Below are positions 36,948 through 45,052 of a stretch of 64,000 nt of DNA, piece after piece. Every line of letters starts with the position of its first letter. The stretch's first letter is position 1. Under the pieces are notes generated by a model that searched no databases, was not told the origin of the DNA, and saw only the letters and a program-made list of their open reading frames with translations. Position numbers and translations under genes: made by a program. The DNA is from Clostridia bacterium (GTDB lineage: Bacteria; Bacillota; Clostridia; Lutisporales; Lutisporaceae): assembly GCA_035628995.1 (NCBI GenBank), contig DASPIR010000010.1:124001-188000 (forward strand). The letters are read 5' to 3'.

Positions 36948-37229
36948 ACAAATTTTAGTTTATTGGCTGAGAAAGCGGAATGCTCTTATGAAGATTTATC
37001 TTGCCGCTATGTTGATAATCTTAACAGATTAGGTTTGTTAGAAATTTCATAAAACACATATGTTACTGATACGAATATTTATGATCTGTTAATTAATCAC
37101 CAAACTACAAAATATATTTGTAAATTCATAACAAATACGATTAAAAAAACTCCTGATATAAAAAGTGGTTCTATTTATGTAACCTCACTTGGAAAACAGT
37201 TTTATAAAGCTCGTGTTGTACATAAGTAA
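36948..37229 (+). pseudogene. Decayed C-terminal fragment resembling Abi-alpha/DUF4393
   Basis: One frame reads LLAEKAECSYEDLSCRYVDN and LNRLGLLEIS, hits a single stop, then continues NTYVTDTNIYDLLINHQTTK and KKTPDIKSGSIYVTSLGKQF. The LNRLGLLEI and TSLGKQFYKA pieces resemble the C-terminal region of DUF4393 (Abi-alpha) proteins, linked to abortive phage infection. No start or N-terminal half remains upstream. The family match is from memory and moderate. Confidence 0.45.
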
Positions 37230-37275
37230 ATAAATGACAATATAGAAAACAATAATTTTCTACATACTAATATTA

Positions 37276-37304
37276 TAAAAAAAGGAGGGCTTCGCTCCCT
37301 CCTT
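37276..37304 (-). terminator. Terminator of the broken cotJC copy
   Basis: AAGGAGGG pairs with CCCTCCTT around a GCTTCGC-type loop and is followed by seven T on the minus strand. It lies just past the pseudogene stop, matching the layout at the intact cotJC. Confidence 0.8.
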
Positions 37305-37307
37305 CAA

Positions 37308-37708
37308 CTATCTTTTATGCTTCATATGATCCATGTGCTCCTGAACCATTCTTAGAGTTTCACCGAACCTCTGGAAGTGAACCACTTCCCTCTCCCTTAA
37401 GAAGCTCAGTGTCTCTATTACGCCTCTGTCTTTTGTGGAATTTATTAGATGCTCATAGGTTGTTCTTACCTTCTGCTCTGCTGCAAGGTCTTCATGGAGG
37501 TTTGTTATAGGATCTCTATTGCCTGTATATATGCTGCAGTCCACGGCACTCCTGCAGCGTCATGAGGATAAATGTCATGACCGTACTGGACATAATGGGC
37601 TCCCAGTCCAGCTGCCTTCAATTCCTCAGGTGTTGCCCTATCTACTATCTTGTAGATAAGAGTTGCTATTATTTCCCAATGAGCCATTTCTTCGGTTCCA
37701 GTAAGATG
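37308..37708 (-). pseudogene. Second cotJC copy, 5'-truncated and frameshifted
   Basis: The upstream frame encodes HLTGTEEMAHWEIIATLIYK to AAYIQAIE, then runs into ILstop. The downstream frame (37308-37544) resumes DPITNLHEDLAAEQKVRTTY to the normal CotJC C-terminus DHMKHKR. Compared with the intact gene, one base is missing at about 37513-37517 (GCAATAGA-GATCC). About the first 65 codons are also absent. It should be nonfunctional. Confidence 0.9.
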
Positions 37709-37755
37709 TACGTAATAAAATTCTATAAATGATTCTTATTCTGTTTGGTTCTTTT

Positions 37756-37977
37756 CTAAAAGCTATTTATATACCGAAAGCATATCCAAAGCAGAATCAA
37801 GATAATCCCACCAGATAGAATTTGGGTCAAGTTCTTCTTAAAAGCTTCTTTCTCTTTATCTTTAGCTTCTTTTTCGGCTTTAGCAGCTTCTCTTGCTTCC
37901 TTTTCATTATGCCAAGCTTTTGCTATGCTGTTACCAAGCTTATCATAATCAATATTTCCCAAATTATTCTCGCTCAT
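37756..37977 (-). CDS. Small single-helix membrane protein
   Basis: A 73-residue protein. Residues 1-48 are highly charged and probably form a coiled helix (NEKEAREAAKAEKEAKDKEK). Residues 51-69 (ILSGGIILILLWICFRYI) form one membrane helix at the C-terminus, so it is likely tail-anchored with the charged part in the cytoplasm. GAGGTGG precedes the ATG. Function unknown. Confidence 0.7.
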   Translation of the reverse strand: MSENNLGNIDYDKLGNSIAKAWHNEKEAREAAKAEKEAKDKEKEAFKKNLTQILSGGIILILLWICFRYINSF

Positions 37978-38032
37978 AAAACCACCTCAGTAATGTATAT
38001 GACTAAACTGTACAAATTATAAACTAAAACAT

Positions 38033-38078
38033 AAAAGTGGCTTAAATCCTTACTACGATTGGTTTTAAGCCACTTTTA
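38033..38078 (-). terminator. Hairpin terminator
   Basis: AAAGTGGCTTAAA pairs with TTTAAGCCACTTT across about 18 bases, with T-rich ends. It could end the 38106-38315 frame. Confidence 0.65.
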
Positions 38079-38105
38079 TCATATTGATAGTACATTTATA
38101 CTCTT

Positions 38106-38315
38106 TTATTGAATGAACATATACCATCTGCATAATTGATTATTGAATATCAAAGTGAATGTTTTTTTCATGCCGCCAATTTTGGTTTCACACCTGAAAG
38201 TGTATTCTATAGAAGCAGGATTATTCATAGTTGGATAGACCTTTTTTGCATCCTTTTGGATGATATTATCTACATTTACAACCTGTAATAAATTAGGACA
38301 AATCCAAATATACAT
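38106..38315 (-). CDS. Possible small gene or gene fragment, 69 residues
   Basis: The frame begins MYIWICPNLLQVV and ends KKTFTLIFNNQLCRWYMFIQ. The amino acid mix looks real and a terminator follows. There is no good ribosome site before the ATG, and stops lie directly upstream, so it may be the remaining 3' part of a longer gene. Not recognised. Confidence 0.3.
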   Translation of the reverse strand: MYIWICPNLLQVVNVDNIIQKDAKKVYPTMNNPASIEYTFRCETKIGGMKKTFTLIFNNQLCRWYMFIQ

Positions 38316-38352
38316 TTACTAAAACCTAAATCGTTACAGGAGGTATAATACT

Positions 38353-38532
38353 ATGGGTAAGGACGCTATAAAACCTGCACAACCACCTACCCCGCCTCAC
38401 CCGACTTACAGTTCAACGTCAGGACAGCCAAACTCCGGATCTAATAGCGGCAATGGAAATGGTAGCAACAATGGTAATGCTGCAGCCTGGCAGCAAGCAT
38501 GGCAACAGGCTAACCAAAATCAACAGAAATAA
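38353..38532 (+). CDS. Low-complexity Pro/Gly/Asn/Gln-rich small protein
   Basis: A 59-residue protein from ATG 38353, with AGGAGG 9 bases upstream. The order is a Pro-rich start (KPAQPPTPPHPT), a Ser/Gly/Asn middle (SGSNSGNGNGSNNGN) and a Trp/Gln end (AAAWQQAWQQANQNQQK). It has no signal peptide and no cysteine. A strong terminator follows 16 bases after the stop. This composition suits a disordered or matrix protein such as a spore-coat component, which is inference. It is not one of the standard families I know. Confidence 0.65.
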   Translation: MGKDAIKPAQPPTPPHPTYSSTSGQPNSGSNSGNGNGSNNGNAAAWQQAWQQANQNQQK

Positions 38533-38547
38533 TTGATTAATTTTTTT

Positions 38548-38574
38548 GCGAGATAATACTTATCTCGCTTTTTA
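38548..38574 (+). terminator. Terminator of the 59-residue gene
   Basis: GCGAGATAA pairs with TTATCTCGC across a 3-base loop and is followed by TTTTTATTT. Confidence 0.88.
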
Positions 38575-38606
38575 TTTCTGTTATCAAATAATCATGAACT
38601 GTGAAT

Positions 38607-38666
38607 TTATTTTTGGGGTTTTACATATCCTTCTTTTTCAGGGACTTCTTCATTTCCAATCCTCAT
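38607..38666 (-). CDS. Possible 19-residue peptide in a 428-base gap
   Basis: ATG at 38666 follows GAAGGAGTAAATTT, a good ribosome site, and encodes MRIGNEEVPEKEGYVKPQK. The frame just upstream ends in a stop inside that ribosome site (NELAEQTEKE), so this could be the tail of a decayed operon. Nothing else is seen between 38575 and 38960. Confidence 0.25.
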   Translation of the reverse strand: MRIGNEEVPEKEGYVKPQK

Positions 38667-38960
38667 AAATTTACTCCTTCTCAGTTTGTTCAGCTAATTC
38701 ATTTATGCTATATATGGAAAGTCAGTTCCTTTATATGAAATGTATTCCATATTTTACATATGTTGTTTATATAATAATAATGTGGTTTTATCCGTATATT
38801 ACATATTTTGTAATTTTTCGTAATATAATATAAATTAATCCATAGTTTTTATTAATTTTGTTTCTTATAAACTTAGTCCTTCTTATTACTTTATAACTGT
38901 GTTTACCCTGTTTCCTATTTCAGATACCTGTTGTAACAAATACTAAGGAGGTATAAACAA

Positions 38961-39311
38961 ATGAAAACCTATAATACTAAAAAAATAGCAGTTCTCCTCA
39001 TTTTAGTTATGCTAACAAGTTCCTTTGGGATGCTTGTTAGTGCTTCAGATAGTAGTACAACTGATGAAGGCTCCGTAGCCCCAGCTTCTATCGTCTGCTG
39101 TGAAAATCCTTATCCAGGCGAAGAGATGGTAAGTACTGATGTGTCAAACTTTGTAACTTATTATTTTAATTGTTATACCCACTTAAGGCGCGAGGGTTGT
39201 TCCCATGCCACCAAAACTAACTACCATGTTATATTTTGCGGGAATTGTAATGCGGTTTATGATGAATATACTGATACTGAATTAATCTATAATAATGACT
39301 GTCACCATTAA
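38961..39311 (+). CDS. Secreted Cys/His-rich small protein
   Basis: A 116-residue protein with a clear Sec signal peptide: KK, a hydrophobic core (IAVLLILVMLTSSFGMLV) and a likely cut after VSA near residue 28. The mature part has about eight Cys and several His (IVCCENPYP, NCYTHLRREGC, FCGNCNAVYDEY, ending DCHH). FCGNC resembles half of a zinc ribbon; disulfides or a metal site are possible. AAGGAGG precedes the ATG. It forms a single-gene unit with its own terminator. Function unknown. Confidence 0.75.
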   Translation: MKTYNTKKIAVLLILVMLTSSFGMLVSASDSSTTDEGSVAPASIVCCENPYPGEEMVSTDVSNFVTYYFNCYTHLRREGCSHATKTNYHVIFCGNCNAVYDEYTDTELIYNNDCHH

Positions 39312-39342
39312 TCAGTAGTAAATTCTGAAATAGGAAACTTAT

Positions 39343-39378
39343 AAAAGAAACTTACTATAAAAGGTAGGTTTCTTTTAT
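39343..39378 (+). terminator. Terminator of the secreted-protein gene
   Basis: AAAAGAAACTTACT pairs with AGGTAGGTTTCTTTT (with G-T pairs) and is followed by a T-rich end. Confidence 0.7.
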
Positions 39379-39441
39379 TAAATTACACTACAAAACCTTA
39401 GATCCATATATTTTTCAGCATAGTTGATTACCTCACAGATC

Positions 39442-39600
39442 CTATTTATATTCCTCTGGCTCCCAAAAGCCGTAATTCATAAGCTCATCAACAGTCTCTA
39501 TCCATCCTGGAGCTGGCAAGCAATCATCAAAAGGAACCTCCGTATACTCTCCCTGATGCTCCCAGGTTTTATAGGAGATAAGTGCCAGGTACAAAGATTG
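39442..39600 (-). pseudogene. Coding fragment of an unidentified gene
   Basis: The minus strand between two stops encodes SLYLALISYKTWEHQGEYTE and then VPFDDCLPAPGWIETVDELM, ending WEPEEYK. The composition looks like a true protein C-terminus. No start codon with a ribosome site is present, and a stop precedes it. It sits between the secreted-protein gene and the cotJ cluster, in a stretch that also holds broken cotJC copies. Not recognised. Confidence 0.4.
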
Positions 39601-39640
39601 TTAGGTTATATACGAAGCACGCCCACTAAAGTAAAACAAA

Positions 39641-39657
39641 AGGGGCTAAAAGCCCCC
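39641..39657 (-). terminator. Terminator of the cotJABC operon
   Basis: GGGGCT and AGCCCC form a short strong stem; TTTTGTTTT follows on the minus strand. Confidence 0.75.
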
Positions 39658-39661
39658 TCAA

Positions 39662-40237
39662 CTATCTCTTATGCTTCATATGATCCATGTGCTCCTGCAC
39701 CATTCTAAGAGTTTCACCGAACCTCTGGAAGTGAACCACTTCCCTCTCCCTTAAGAAGCTCAGTGTCTCTATTACTCCTCTGTCTTTTGTGGAATTTATA
39801 AGATGCTCATAGGTTGTTCTTGCTTTCTGCTCTGCAGCAAGATCTTCATGGAGGTTTGTAATCGGATCTTCAATGGCCTGTATATATGCTGCTGTCCATG
39901 GCACACCTGCTGCATCATGAGGATAAAGGTCACGGCCATGCTGGATGTAATGAGGCCCCAGCCCTGCCTTTTCCAGCTCTTCCGGTGTAGCCCTATCTAT
40001 TATTTTATATATCAGAGTGCCTATAATTTCCCAATGGGCCATTTCCTCTGTTCCAATGTCTGTCAACACTGCCTTTGCTTCAGGTATAGGCATTGTATAT
40101 CTCTGACTCAGATATCTTATGCCAGCTGATAGTTCACTATCGGGACCACCATACTGAGCAAAGAGCAGCTTTGCAATTTTTAGATCGCAGCCCTCAACCC
40201 ATGCTGGGAATTCAAGCTTCTTTTCATAAATCCACAT
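39662..40237 (-). CDS. cotJC: Spore coat protein CotJC (manganese catalase family)
   Basis: A 191-residue protein of the Mn-catalase/ferritin-like group, full length for CotJC. WIYEKKLEFPAWVEGCDLKIAKLL is at the N-terminus, GTEEMAHWEIIGTLIYKI near 74-92 supplies Glu/His ligands, and EREVVHFQRFGETL near 165 the second pair. It is made in the mother cell and placed in the spore coat. It follows cotJB by 3 bases. Two broken copies lie further downstream on the same strand. Confidence 0.94.
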   Translation of the reverse strand: MWIYEKKLEFPAWVEGCDLKIAKLLFAQYGGPDSELSAGIRYLSQRYTMPIPEAKAVLTDIGTEEMAHWEIIGTLIYKIIDRATPEELEKAGLGPHYIQHGRDLYPHDAAGVPWTAAYIQAIEDPITNLHEDLAAEQKARTTYEHLINSTKDRGVIETLSFLREREVVHFQRFGETLRMVQEHMDHMKHKR

Positions 40238-40240
40238 ACA

Positions 40241-40513
40241 TTACTTACCTCCCATCTCATAGTCAATCTCCCAGGGCCAGGGCTCCTCTATCCATTCCCA
40301 TGGGCAATCACTTGTGAATCTATGTGTCAACGGCGCATAGTCCTTCTCATACTTTTCCTTAAGCATCTTATGTTTTATCACATATTCATTGTGGAGCCTG
40401 AGCGCTCTTTGATCCATCGGATGTGTGTCCAGATAAAGGTTAAGCTCTACTAAAGAGAAATCAACCGCCATTATTTCCTTAAGCATCTCAAGTCTATCTC
40501 TGCTTATATCCAT
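40241..40513 (-). CDS. cotJB: Spore coat protein CotJB
   Basis: A 90-residue protein with the CotJB core: LEMLKEIMAVDFSLVELNLYLDTHP, then a helix and the acidic/aromatic end CPWEWIEEPWPWE. GGGAGG lies 8 bases before ATG 40513; a TTG at 40519 is too close to that site. It is the middle gene of cotJABC, and CotJB and CotJC are known to assemble together. Confidence 0.92.
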   Translation of the reverse strand: MDISRDRLEMLKEIMAVDFSLVELNLYLDTHPMDQRALRLHNEYVIKHKMLKEKYEKDYAPLTHRFTSDCPWEWIEEPWPWEIDYEMGGK

Positions 40514-40532
40514 CTCCAATACCTCCCTTTCC

Positions 40533-40757
40533 TCAATCTTCCCTGTCTTTTTTCATCTTTATATAAGGTCTGTACAACTCTGGGAATATAGTACCCGTCA
40601 TCAAGCCTTTCATTGGCTCATAAACCTTCTGAAGCACCTGGTAAGGCACATACGCTTCTGCTAATTTGAATTCAGGCCCCATTACAGGTATTTTATAGTG
40701 TGGAGCTACAAGCATTTCAGGTTTGTACTCATGGTCATAGGTATAGCTTTTGGTCAT
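40533..40757 (-). CDS. cotJA: Spore coat-associated protein CotJA
   Basis: A 74-residue protein. LAEAYVPYQVLQKVYEPMKGLMTGTIFPELYRPY is the family core, needed for CotJC placement in Bacillus. AAAGGAGG lies just before ATG 40757 (MTKSYTYDHE). The open frame extends to 40799 but without a better site. It is the first gene of the coat operon, which is expected to be read by a sporulation sigma factor; I could not define its promoter. Confidence 0.92.
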   Translation of the reverse strand: MTKSYTYDHEYKPEMLVAPHYKIPVMGPEFKLAEAYVPYQVLQKVYEPMKGLMTGTIFPELYRPYIKMKKDRED

Positions 40758-40842
40758 TATTAACCCTCCTTTATACGTTTTCCCTTCTATATTATTCATC
40801 TGCCTGCCAATGTGTTACATGCCATATAGGGCTAATGCAAAA

Positions 40843-40886
40843 AATATAATCTACCCCTCAGTTCACACCGAAGGGTAGATTATATT
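40843..40886 (-). terminator. Terminator of the amidase-domain gene
   Basis: AATATAATCTACCC and GGGTAGATTATATT are perfect 14-bp arms around a 16-base loop, directly after the stop codon. Confidence 0.8.
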
Positions 40887-40893
40887 CATTGCC

Positions 40894-41760
40894 CTATCGC
40901 CCTTTTTTAATATTATATACTCTCAGCTTATAATCTGAAGGATACTTGAGCATAGTCCTGTAAAGAGAGCGGTTGTTTGAGTCTATATCATGGGATGCCA
41001 GCACAATATCTCTTACATTATATTCAGGATCTCTGTTATATCCGGTTATAGCCAGAGTGTGATAAGGTACACCGCTGGAATAGCAGAATTGTACGATATC
41101 ACCCAAAAATACTTCCCTGGATATATTATTCATGTTTTGTATCGCTTCTGTATAGCTGTATATTCTATGTACTTCAGCCCTATTTATCCAATGGGCCTTG
41201 AACACCGCCGCTACCTTCCAGGAGAAGGTTATTCGCTTCTCACTGTCTTTACTGGTGGCACCAGGCTTACAATACCAGTTGACACTCTTCTTGTGGTTTG
41301 CCGGGTTTCTGTCATCTGCCCAAGGCATTCCTCCGGCATACAGCACTTGCGAAACGAAGTTTGTACAATCTCCGCCTCCTTGATGGAAGGATGGATAAGC
41401 GGGATTATAACTTTTCCAGTATTTATCAATATAGTCCTTTGCTTTTGACCTATCATAGAAGCTATTTGCCGCTCTTTCACCCCTGCTTTCAAAGTCCGGT
41501 CTATCAAAGTCGACCTCTTCCAACTCACAGAGGAAAATAACAACATCCTCCAGGATTTCATCCACCAGTGGATTTTCTTCCCGCAAGAGCTGTTCCAGCA
41601 TCTCGGCAGCAAGTCTTTCATTCCTTGAACTGGCATCATCTATCCCCAGCTTTGCTGTGAGAAACCTTTTTATCCTTTCCTTCCTGTCTATGCTTTGTAT
41701 GAATACCTCGTCGTGTATCCCCCTGTCAGCATCCTCAACATTTGCACTGCCTTCAAACAT
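40894..41760 (-). CDS. Amidase-domain (Amidase_6) protein
   Basis: A 288-residue protein. The first 110 residues are helical and charged. Residues 115-280 form the putative amidase domain: YDRSKAKDYIDKYWKSYNP, then GGGDCTNFVSQVLYAGGMP with the presumed catalytic Cys, and VPYHTLAITGYNRD with the presumed His. NlpC/P60-like proteins of this kind usually cut amide bonds in peptidoglycan or small peptides. No signal peptide is seen, so a role inside the sporulating cell or mother cell is possible. It lies upstream of cotJ in the same direction. Confidence 0.85.
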   Translation of the reverse strand: MFEGSANVEDADRGIHDEVFIQSIDRKERIKRFLTAKLGIDDASSRNERLAAEMLEQLLREENPLVDEILEDVVIFLCELEEVDFDRPDFESRGERAANSFYDRSKAKDYIDKYWKSYNPAYPSFHQGGGDCTNFVSQVLYAGGMPWADDRNPANHKKSVNWYCKPGATSKDSEKRITFSWKVAAVFKAHWINRAEVHRIYSYTEAIQNMNNISREVFLGDIVQFCYSSGVPYHTLAITGYNRDPEYNVRDIVLASHDIDSNNRSLYRTMLKYPSDYKLRVYNIKKGR

Positions 41761-41868
41761 AGAAATCCCTCCACAACAAAATGCCCATAAATTATTATAT
41801 TCCCATTGATGGAAAATAATAACTCATGAGCATCTCTTACGCCTCCCAAAATACCGTCACCCAAAAGC

Positions 41869-42054
41869 TTACAGGTTCTCCTTACACTCCTTTTTCCCGT
41901 TTAACAACCTGTGATATTCAACTAAATGCTCATCCAAGAGCCCGCTTATTCTAATTATTTCACTATCTTGCAGATTTCCTTTCTTTTTAATGAGATCATT
42001 CAATATTATTCGCAATTCCTCTATCTTTTCCTTCTGCTCCATTAATTTCTTCAT
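41869..42054 (-). CDS. Spo0E-like aspartyl-phosphate phosphatase
   Basis: A 61-residue protein with two helices. IEELRIILNDLIKKKGNLQD and ISGLLDEHLVEYHRLL fit the Spo0E family, where an S-x-x-L-D motif carries the catalytic Asp (here ISGLLD). It would remove phosphate from Spo0A and delay sporulation. I favour ATG 42054, 6 bases after AAAGGTG; a GTG at 42063 is possible. Neighbouring spore genes agree with this role. Confidence 0.85.
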   Translation of the reverse strand: MKKLMEQKEKIEELRIILNDLIKKKGNLQDSEIIRISGLLDEHLVEYHRLLNGKKECKENL

Positions 42055-42186
42055 CTCTTGCACCTTTCAATTTAGTATAAATAGTAGTATTATTTTAAAA
42101 ACTAACAATCAGTATTATACCATCAAAATTACATTGTACAAATATGTATTTGTTATCATTTAATATATTTTTTCATCTCCAAATAA

Positions 42187-42218
42187 AAGCTGGAAGCATC
42201 AAATGATGCCTCCAGCTT
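42187..42218 (-). terminator. Terminator of the 42220 gene
   Basis: AAGCTGGA-GCATCA pairs with TGATGC-TCCAGCTT with one mismatch and a short loop, directly after the stop codon. Confidence 0.75.
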
Positions 42219-42219
42219 A

Positions 42220-42399
42220 TCAACCTAAAGTCTTAAAGTCCATAAAATCGGTGCTAGTTATCAATTCTCCGTTAATATATTTTACAGTAATCTGAAATAG
42301 TTCTGCTTTGCCCAGCATTTGCACACATTCTACCAATTCATCCACTTTAGATATTATGCAGTGCTTCAAATCACTCTTATCTACAGAATACTTTTCCAA
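42220..42399 (-). CDS. Small hypothetical protein
   Basis: The frame gives 59 residues from a TTG at 42399 (seven bases after GGAGG), or 74 from a GTG at 42444 that lies inside another AGGAGG. The sequence (HCIISKVDELVECVQMLGKA and ITVKYINGELITSTDFMDF) looks like a small soluble alpha/beta protein. Not recognised. The 250 bases upstream contain an 8-bp inverted repeat CGCAGAAA/TTTCTGCG (42456-42500) of unknown meaning. Confidence 0.55.
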   Translation of the reverse strand: MEKYSVDKSDLKHCIISKVDELVECVQMLGKAELFQITVKYINGELITSTDFMDFKTLG

Positions 42400-42669
42400 T
42401 ACTGCTCCTCCTTGTTTTATTGCTTCAACCCTACTGCACTTCACCTCCTATATAAATCGCAGAAATAATTCACAAAGTAATAAATGAGTTTCTGCGAGAA
42501 TGAATCAAGGCAATATAATCACACAAAGCTTCCTTTTGTGCGTTATATTTGGATGTGGAATAGTACAATTATGTTAATTTGTTTTCGCAATATTAATCTA
42601 TGAAAATATATGCTAATTTTATTACAGAAAATGAAAATTATCCTTACTTATTGCAAAAACCCACATATA

Positions 42670-42696
42670 AAAAAAAGGCAGGAAACTTCCTGCCTC
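42670..42696 (-). terminator. Terminator of the chemotaxis receptor gene
   Basis: AGGCAGGAA pairs with TTCCTGCCT across 2 bases, with a long T run on the minus strand. Confidence 0.88.
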
Positions 42697-42711
42697 TCTT
42701 TAACAATTTAG

Positions 42712-44781
42712 CTATACCTTAAATTTTGACATGGCCTCCATGAGGTTTTTAGCGCTGTCTTTGGTATTACTGCCCTGCGCCAGCACTTCATTAGAGCGTT
42801 CAACTATAACAATCGTCTTCTGTGCTATGCTCTGTGTTCCCTCTGCCGCTTCACTGTTGGAAGCTGTTATTTCATTTATAGCGGTGACCATGCTCTCCAT
42901 CGACGCTGACAATTCTCCCGCAGTTGCACTGAAATCATTAACAAGGGATGAAATAAATTCAGCATCCTTCTTGTATTCCCCTGTGGCATCGAGCATAGTA
43001 TTATAATCCTTATTCACATCTGTAACCATAAAGTTCAGAAGATTGTTGGAGCTATCTGACAGATTGTCCACCGACTGGACTACAGTATTTGTAATTTCCT
43101 GTATTTGCACTGCGGTCTTGTTGGAAGTTTCCGCAAGCTTCCTTATCTCATCAGCAACTACCGCAAAGCCTCTCCCTGCCTCTCCTGCTCTAGCCGCTTC
43201 AATTGCAGCATTTAAGGCAAGCAAGTTGGTCTGGTTTGTAATCTGTAATATTGCATCTGCTAGAACATTTATCTGCTCTACAGCTTTTGCATCTGCCAAT
43301 GCTTTTTCCAGCTTATCCTTCACCTCGTGAAGAACCTTCATTGCGCTTTGCTGTGATGTTGCAAAGCTTTCACTGAGTATTTTGGCTTTATTGCTTATTT
43401 CTCCTGCCGCCACAACACCGCCCTGGGCTTTTGCCGCTATTGATTCAACAGCCCTGTCAATCTCAGCAGAGGTAGCGTTCATTTCCTCCGCAGAGGCAGC
43501 CATCTCTTCCATTCCTGCGGACATTTCCTCGGTAGTGGCAGACACATCCTCAATCTGCTCCCCAAGGCTCGATATATTACCAATGGCTTTGTCTATAACT
43601 TCGTTAACATTCGATGCCTCAGCTTTAACGCTATTAACGGCATCCTTAATAGAATTCTGCATCGTATCAATGGATTTTGCCAGAACTCCGAACTCATCTT
43701 TTCTATTAATAAACTTCTTGGGTAATTCCCTCGTAAAGTCTCCAGAGGAAACGATATTTAGATGTTCAACTGCCGACTTTACTGGTTTTGCTATAGTTCC
43801 GGATATTATGAAAGCAAAAACAAGACTGAGCAGTACAAACACAATTGACATTGTGGCTATTGAAACCTGCAAGCCGTTCAATTGCTTCAATACCTCGCTC
43901 TTGGGTGCTTCCACCCCTATGGACCATTTAGTGTTTTTTATAGGTGCATATCCGATGTACTTAGCTAACCCTCCATCTTCATATTCACCGATGGAGGCTT
44001 CCCCCTTAATCATCTTTTCCTCTATGTTGGCAAGAGACTGGAGCGTGGTATCCTTCTTAAGCTGTTCAAAGATGTTGTATTTGTCAGAGACCAATTGCTT
44101 GTTGATATTAGCTATGGTTGTACCATGCTCATCAATTATAAATGACTTTCCGGACTCTCCAACGGTTATATCCTTTGTAAAATCGCAGAGCTCAAATCCA
44201 TCTTTTGCAGCAACAAGAACTCCGACAACTTCGCCAATATAAAATATCGGTACCGAATAAACAATCTGTATAGCATTAATGTCTTTATCGATAAACGGTT
44301 CAGTTGCAACATTTTCGCCGTTCATTGACCGCTTGAAATAATCACTGTCGCTTACGTTTCTAGAGCTGCCATTTGTTGGGTAGAGTACTCCATCCTTTGA
44401 TACAATACCCATCCACCTATGGAGGCCCTTTGCTGATTCTTCATACAATATTTTAAGTTTATCATCCATTTGGACATTTATATCCACTATTTCATACCTG
44501 GACGCAACCGATTTCAGTGCTGAAAGGTTTCCATTTATCCTGCTTTCCAGAACCTTTGCAGACTGCTCTGCCACTATGGGCAATGTTTCCTTGACCTGAT
44601 TAGTAAGGGCGTTCGAAGAATAATAGTATGATGTTACTGCAAATCCTATACATACAAACAATAGCAGCAAACCCATTAGAGTGATCATTTTGGTTTTTAT
44701 ACTGTTAACTATTGAAATGTGTACTCTATTATGAGCTATTTTGCTTTTCTGCTGCTTTTTTTTGAAAAAATTAAACCTCAT
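42712..44781 (-). CDS. Methyl-accepting chemotaxis protein
   Basis: A 689-residue transmembrane receptor. Helix 1 is at about 33-55 ([20 protein letters not shown]). An extracellular Cache-type domain spans 60-305, with [16 protein letters not shown]. Helix 2 is at about 311-333, HAMP follows to 390, and the cytoplasmic signalling domain carries the conserved tip [20 protein letters not shown] near 520. It senses a small ligand outside the cell and controls CheA. The ligand is unknown. No che genes are in the window. GAGGGGG precedes the ATG. Confidence 0.93.
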   Translation of the reverse strand: MRFNFFKKKQQKSKIAHNRVHISIVNSIKTKMITLMGLLLLFVCIGFAVTSYYYSSNALTNQVKETLPIVAEQSAKVLESRINGNLSALKSVASRYEIVDINVQMDDKLKILYEESAKGLHRWMGIVSKDGVLYPTNGSSRNVSDSDYFKRSMNGENVATEPFIDKDINAIQIVYSVPIFYIGEVVGVLVAAKDGFELCDFTKDITVGESGKSFIIDEHGTTIANINKQLVSDKYNIFEQLKKDTTLQSLANIEEKMIKGEASIGEYEDGGLAKYIGYAPIKNTKWSIGVEAPKSEVLKQLNGLQVSIATMSIVFVLLSLVFAFIISGTIAKPVKSAVEHLNIVSSGDFTRELPKKFINRKDEFGVLAKSIDTMQNSIKDAVNSVKAEASNVNEVIDKAIGNISSLGEQIEDVSATTEEMSAGMEEMAASAEEMNATSAEIDRAVESIAAKAQGGVVAAGEISNKAKILSESFATSQQSAMKVLHEVKDKLEKALADAKAVEQINVLADAILQITNQTNLLALNAAIEAARAGEAGRGFAVVADEIRKLAETSNKTAVQIQEITNTVVQSVDNLSDSSNNLLNFMVTDVNKDYNTMLDATGEYKKDAEFISSLVNDFSATAGELSASMESMVTAINEITASNSEAAEGTQSIAQKTIVIVERSNEVLAQGSNTKDSAKNLMEAMSKFKV

Positions 44782-45015
44782 AAATTGTATTCCCCCTCTA
44801 ATTTTGATTGACTAGGATAACATTCTCAATACATCCTTTCATCTTTTCATCGGGTTTGCCTTTATAATGTTTTACAATAAAAAACTTATATAGCTTTAAA
44901 AGATACAATTATTTTTATTATATACAGTCTATGCTATAAATGTCAAGATTCGACATTTAATTGACAATTTAACTTATATGTATGATTAAACAGCAAGATA
45001 TTATAGCCGTAAAGC

Positions 45016-45052
45016 AAAGAAAAATCGTGACTCCTTGTCACGATTTTTCTTT
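45016..45052 (-). terminator. Terminator of the DUF1858-DUF438 unit
   Basis: AAAGAAAAATCGTGAC pairs with GTCACGATTTTTCTTT across 5 bases and is followed by T on the minus strand. Confidence 0.85.

Noticed and set aside
41229-41639. 136-residue minus-strand frame
   Set aside because: Same-strand second frame inside the amidase-domain gene; the main frame carries the conserved GGDCTNFVSQ motif, this one has none.
43382-44242. 286-residue plus-strand frame
   Set aside because: It is antisense to the well-supported chemotaxis receptor and has shadow-type composition.
44800-44900. Possible c-di-GMP (GEMM-I) riboswitch before the chemotaxis receptor
   Set aside because: Only the short GGCAAACC piece is present on the minus strand; the rest of the GEMM core (second arm with its GGGTCT-type part and tetraloop receptor) is absent.
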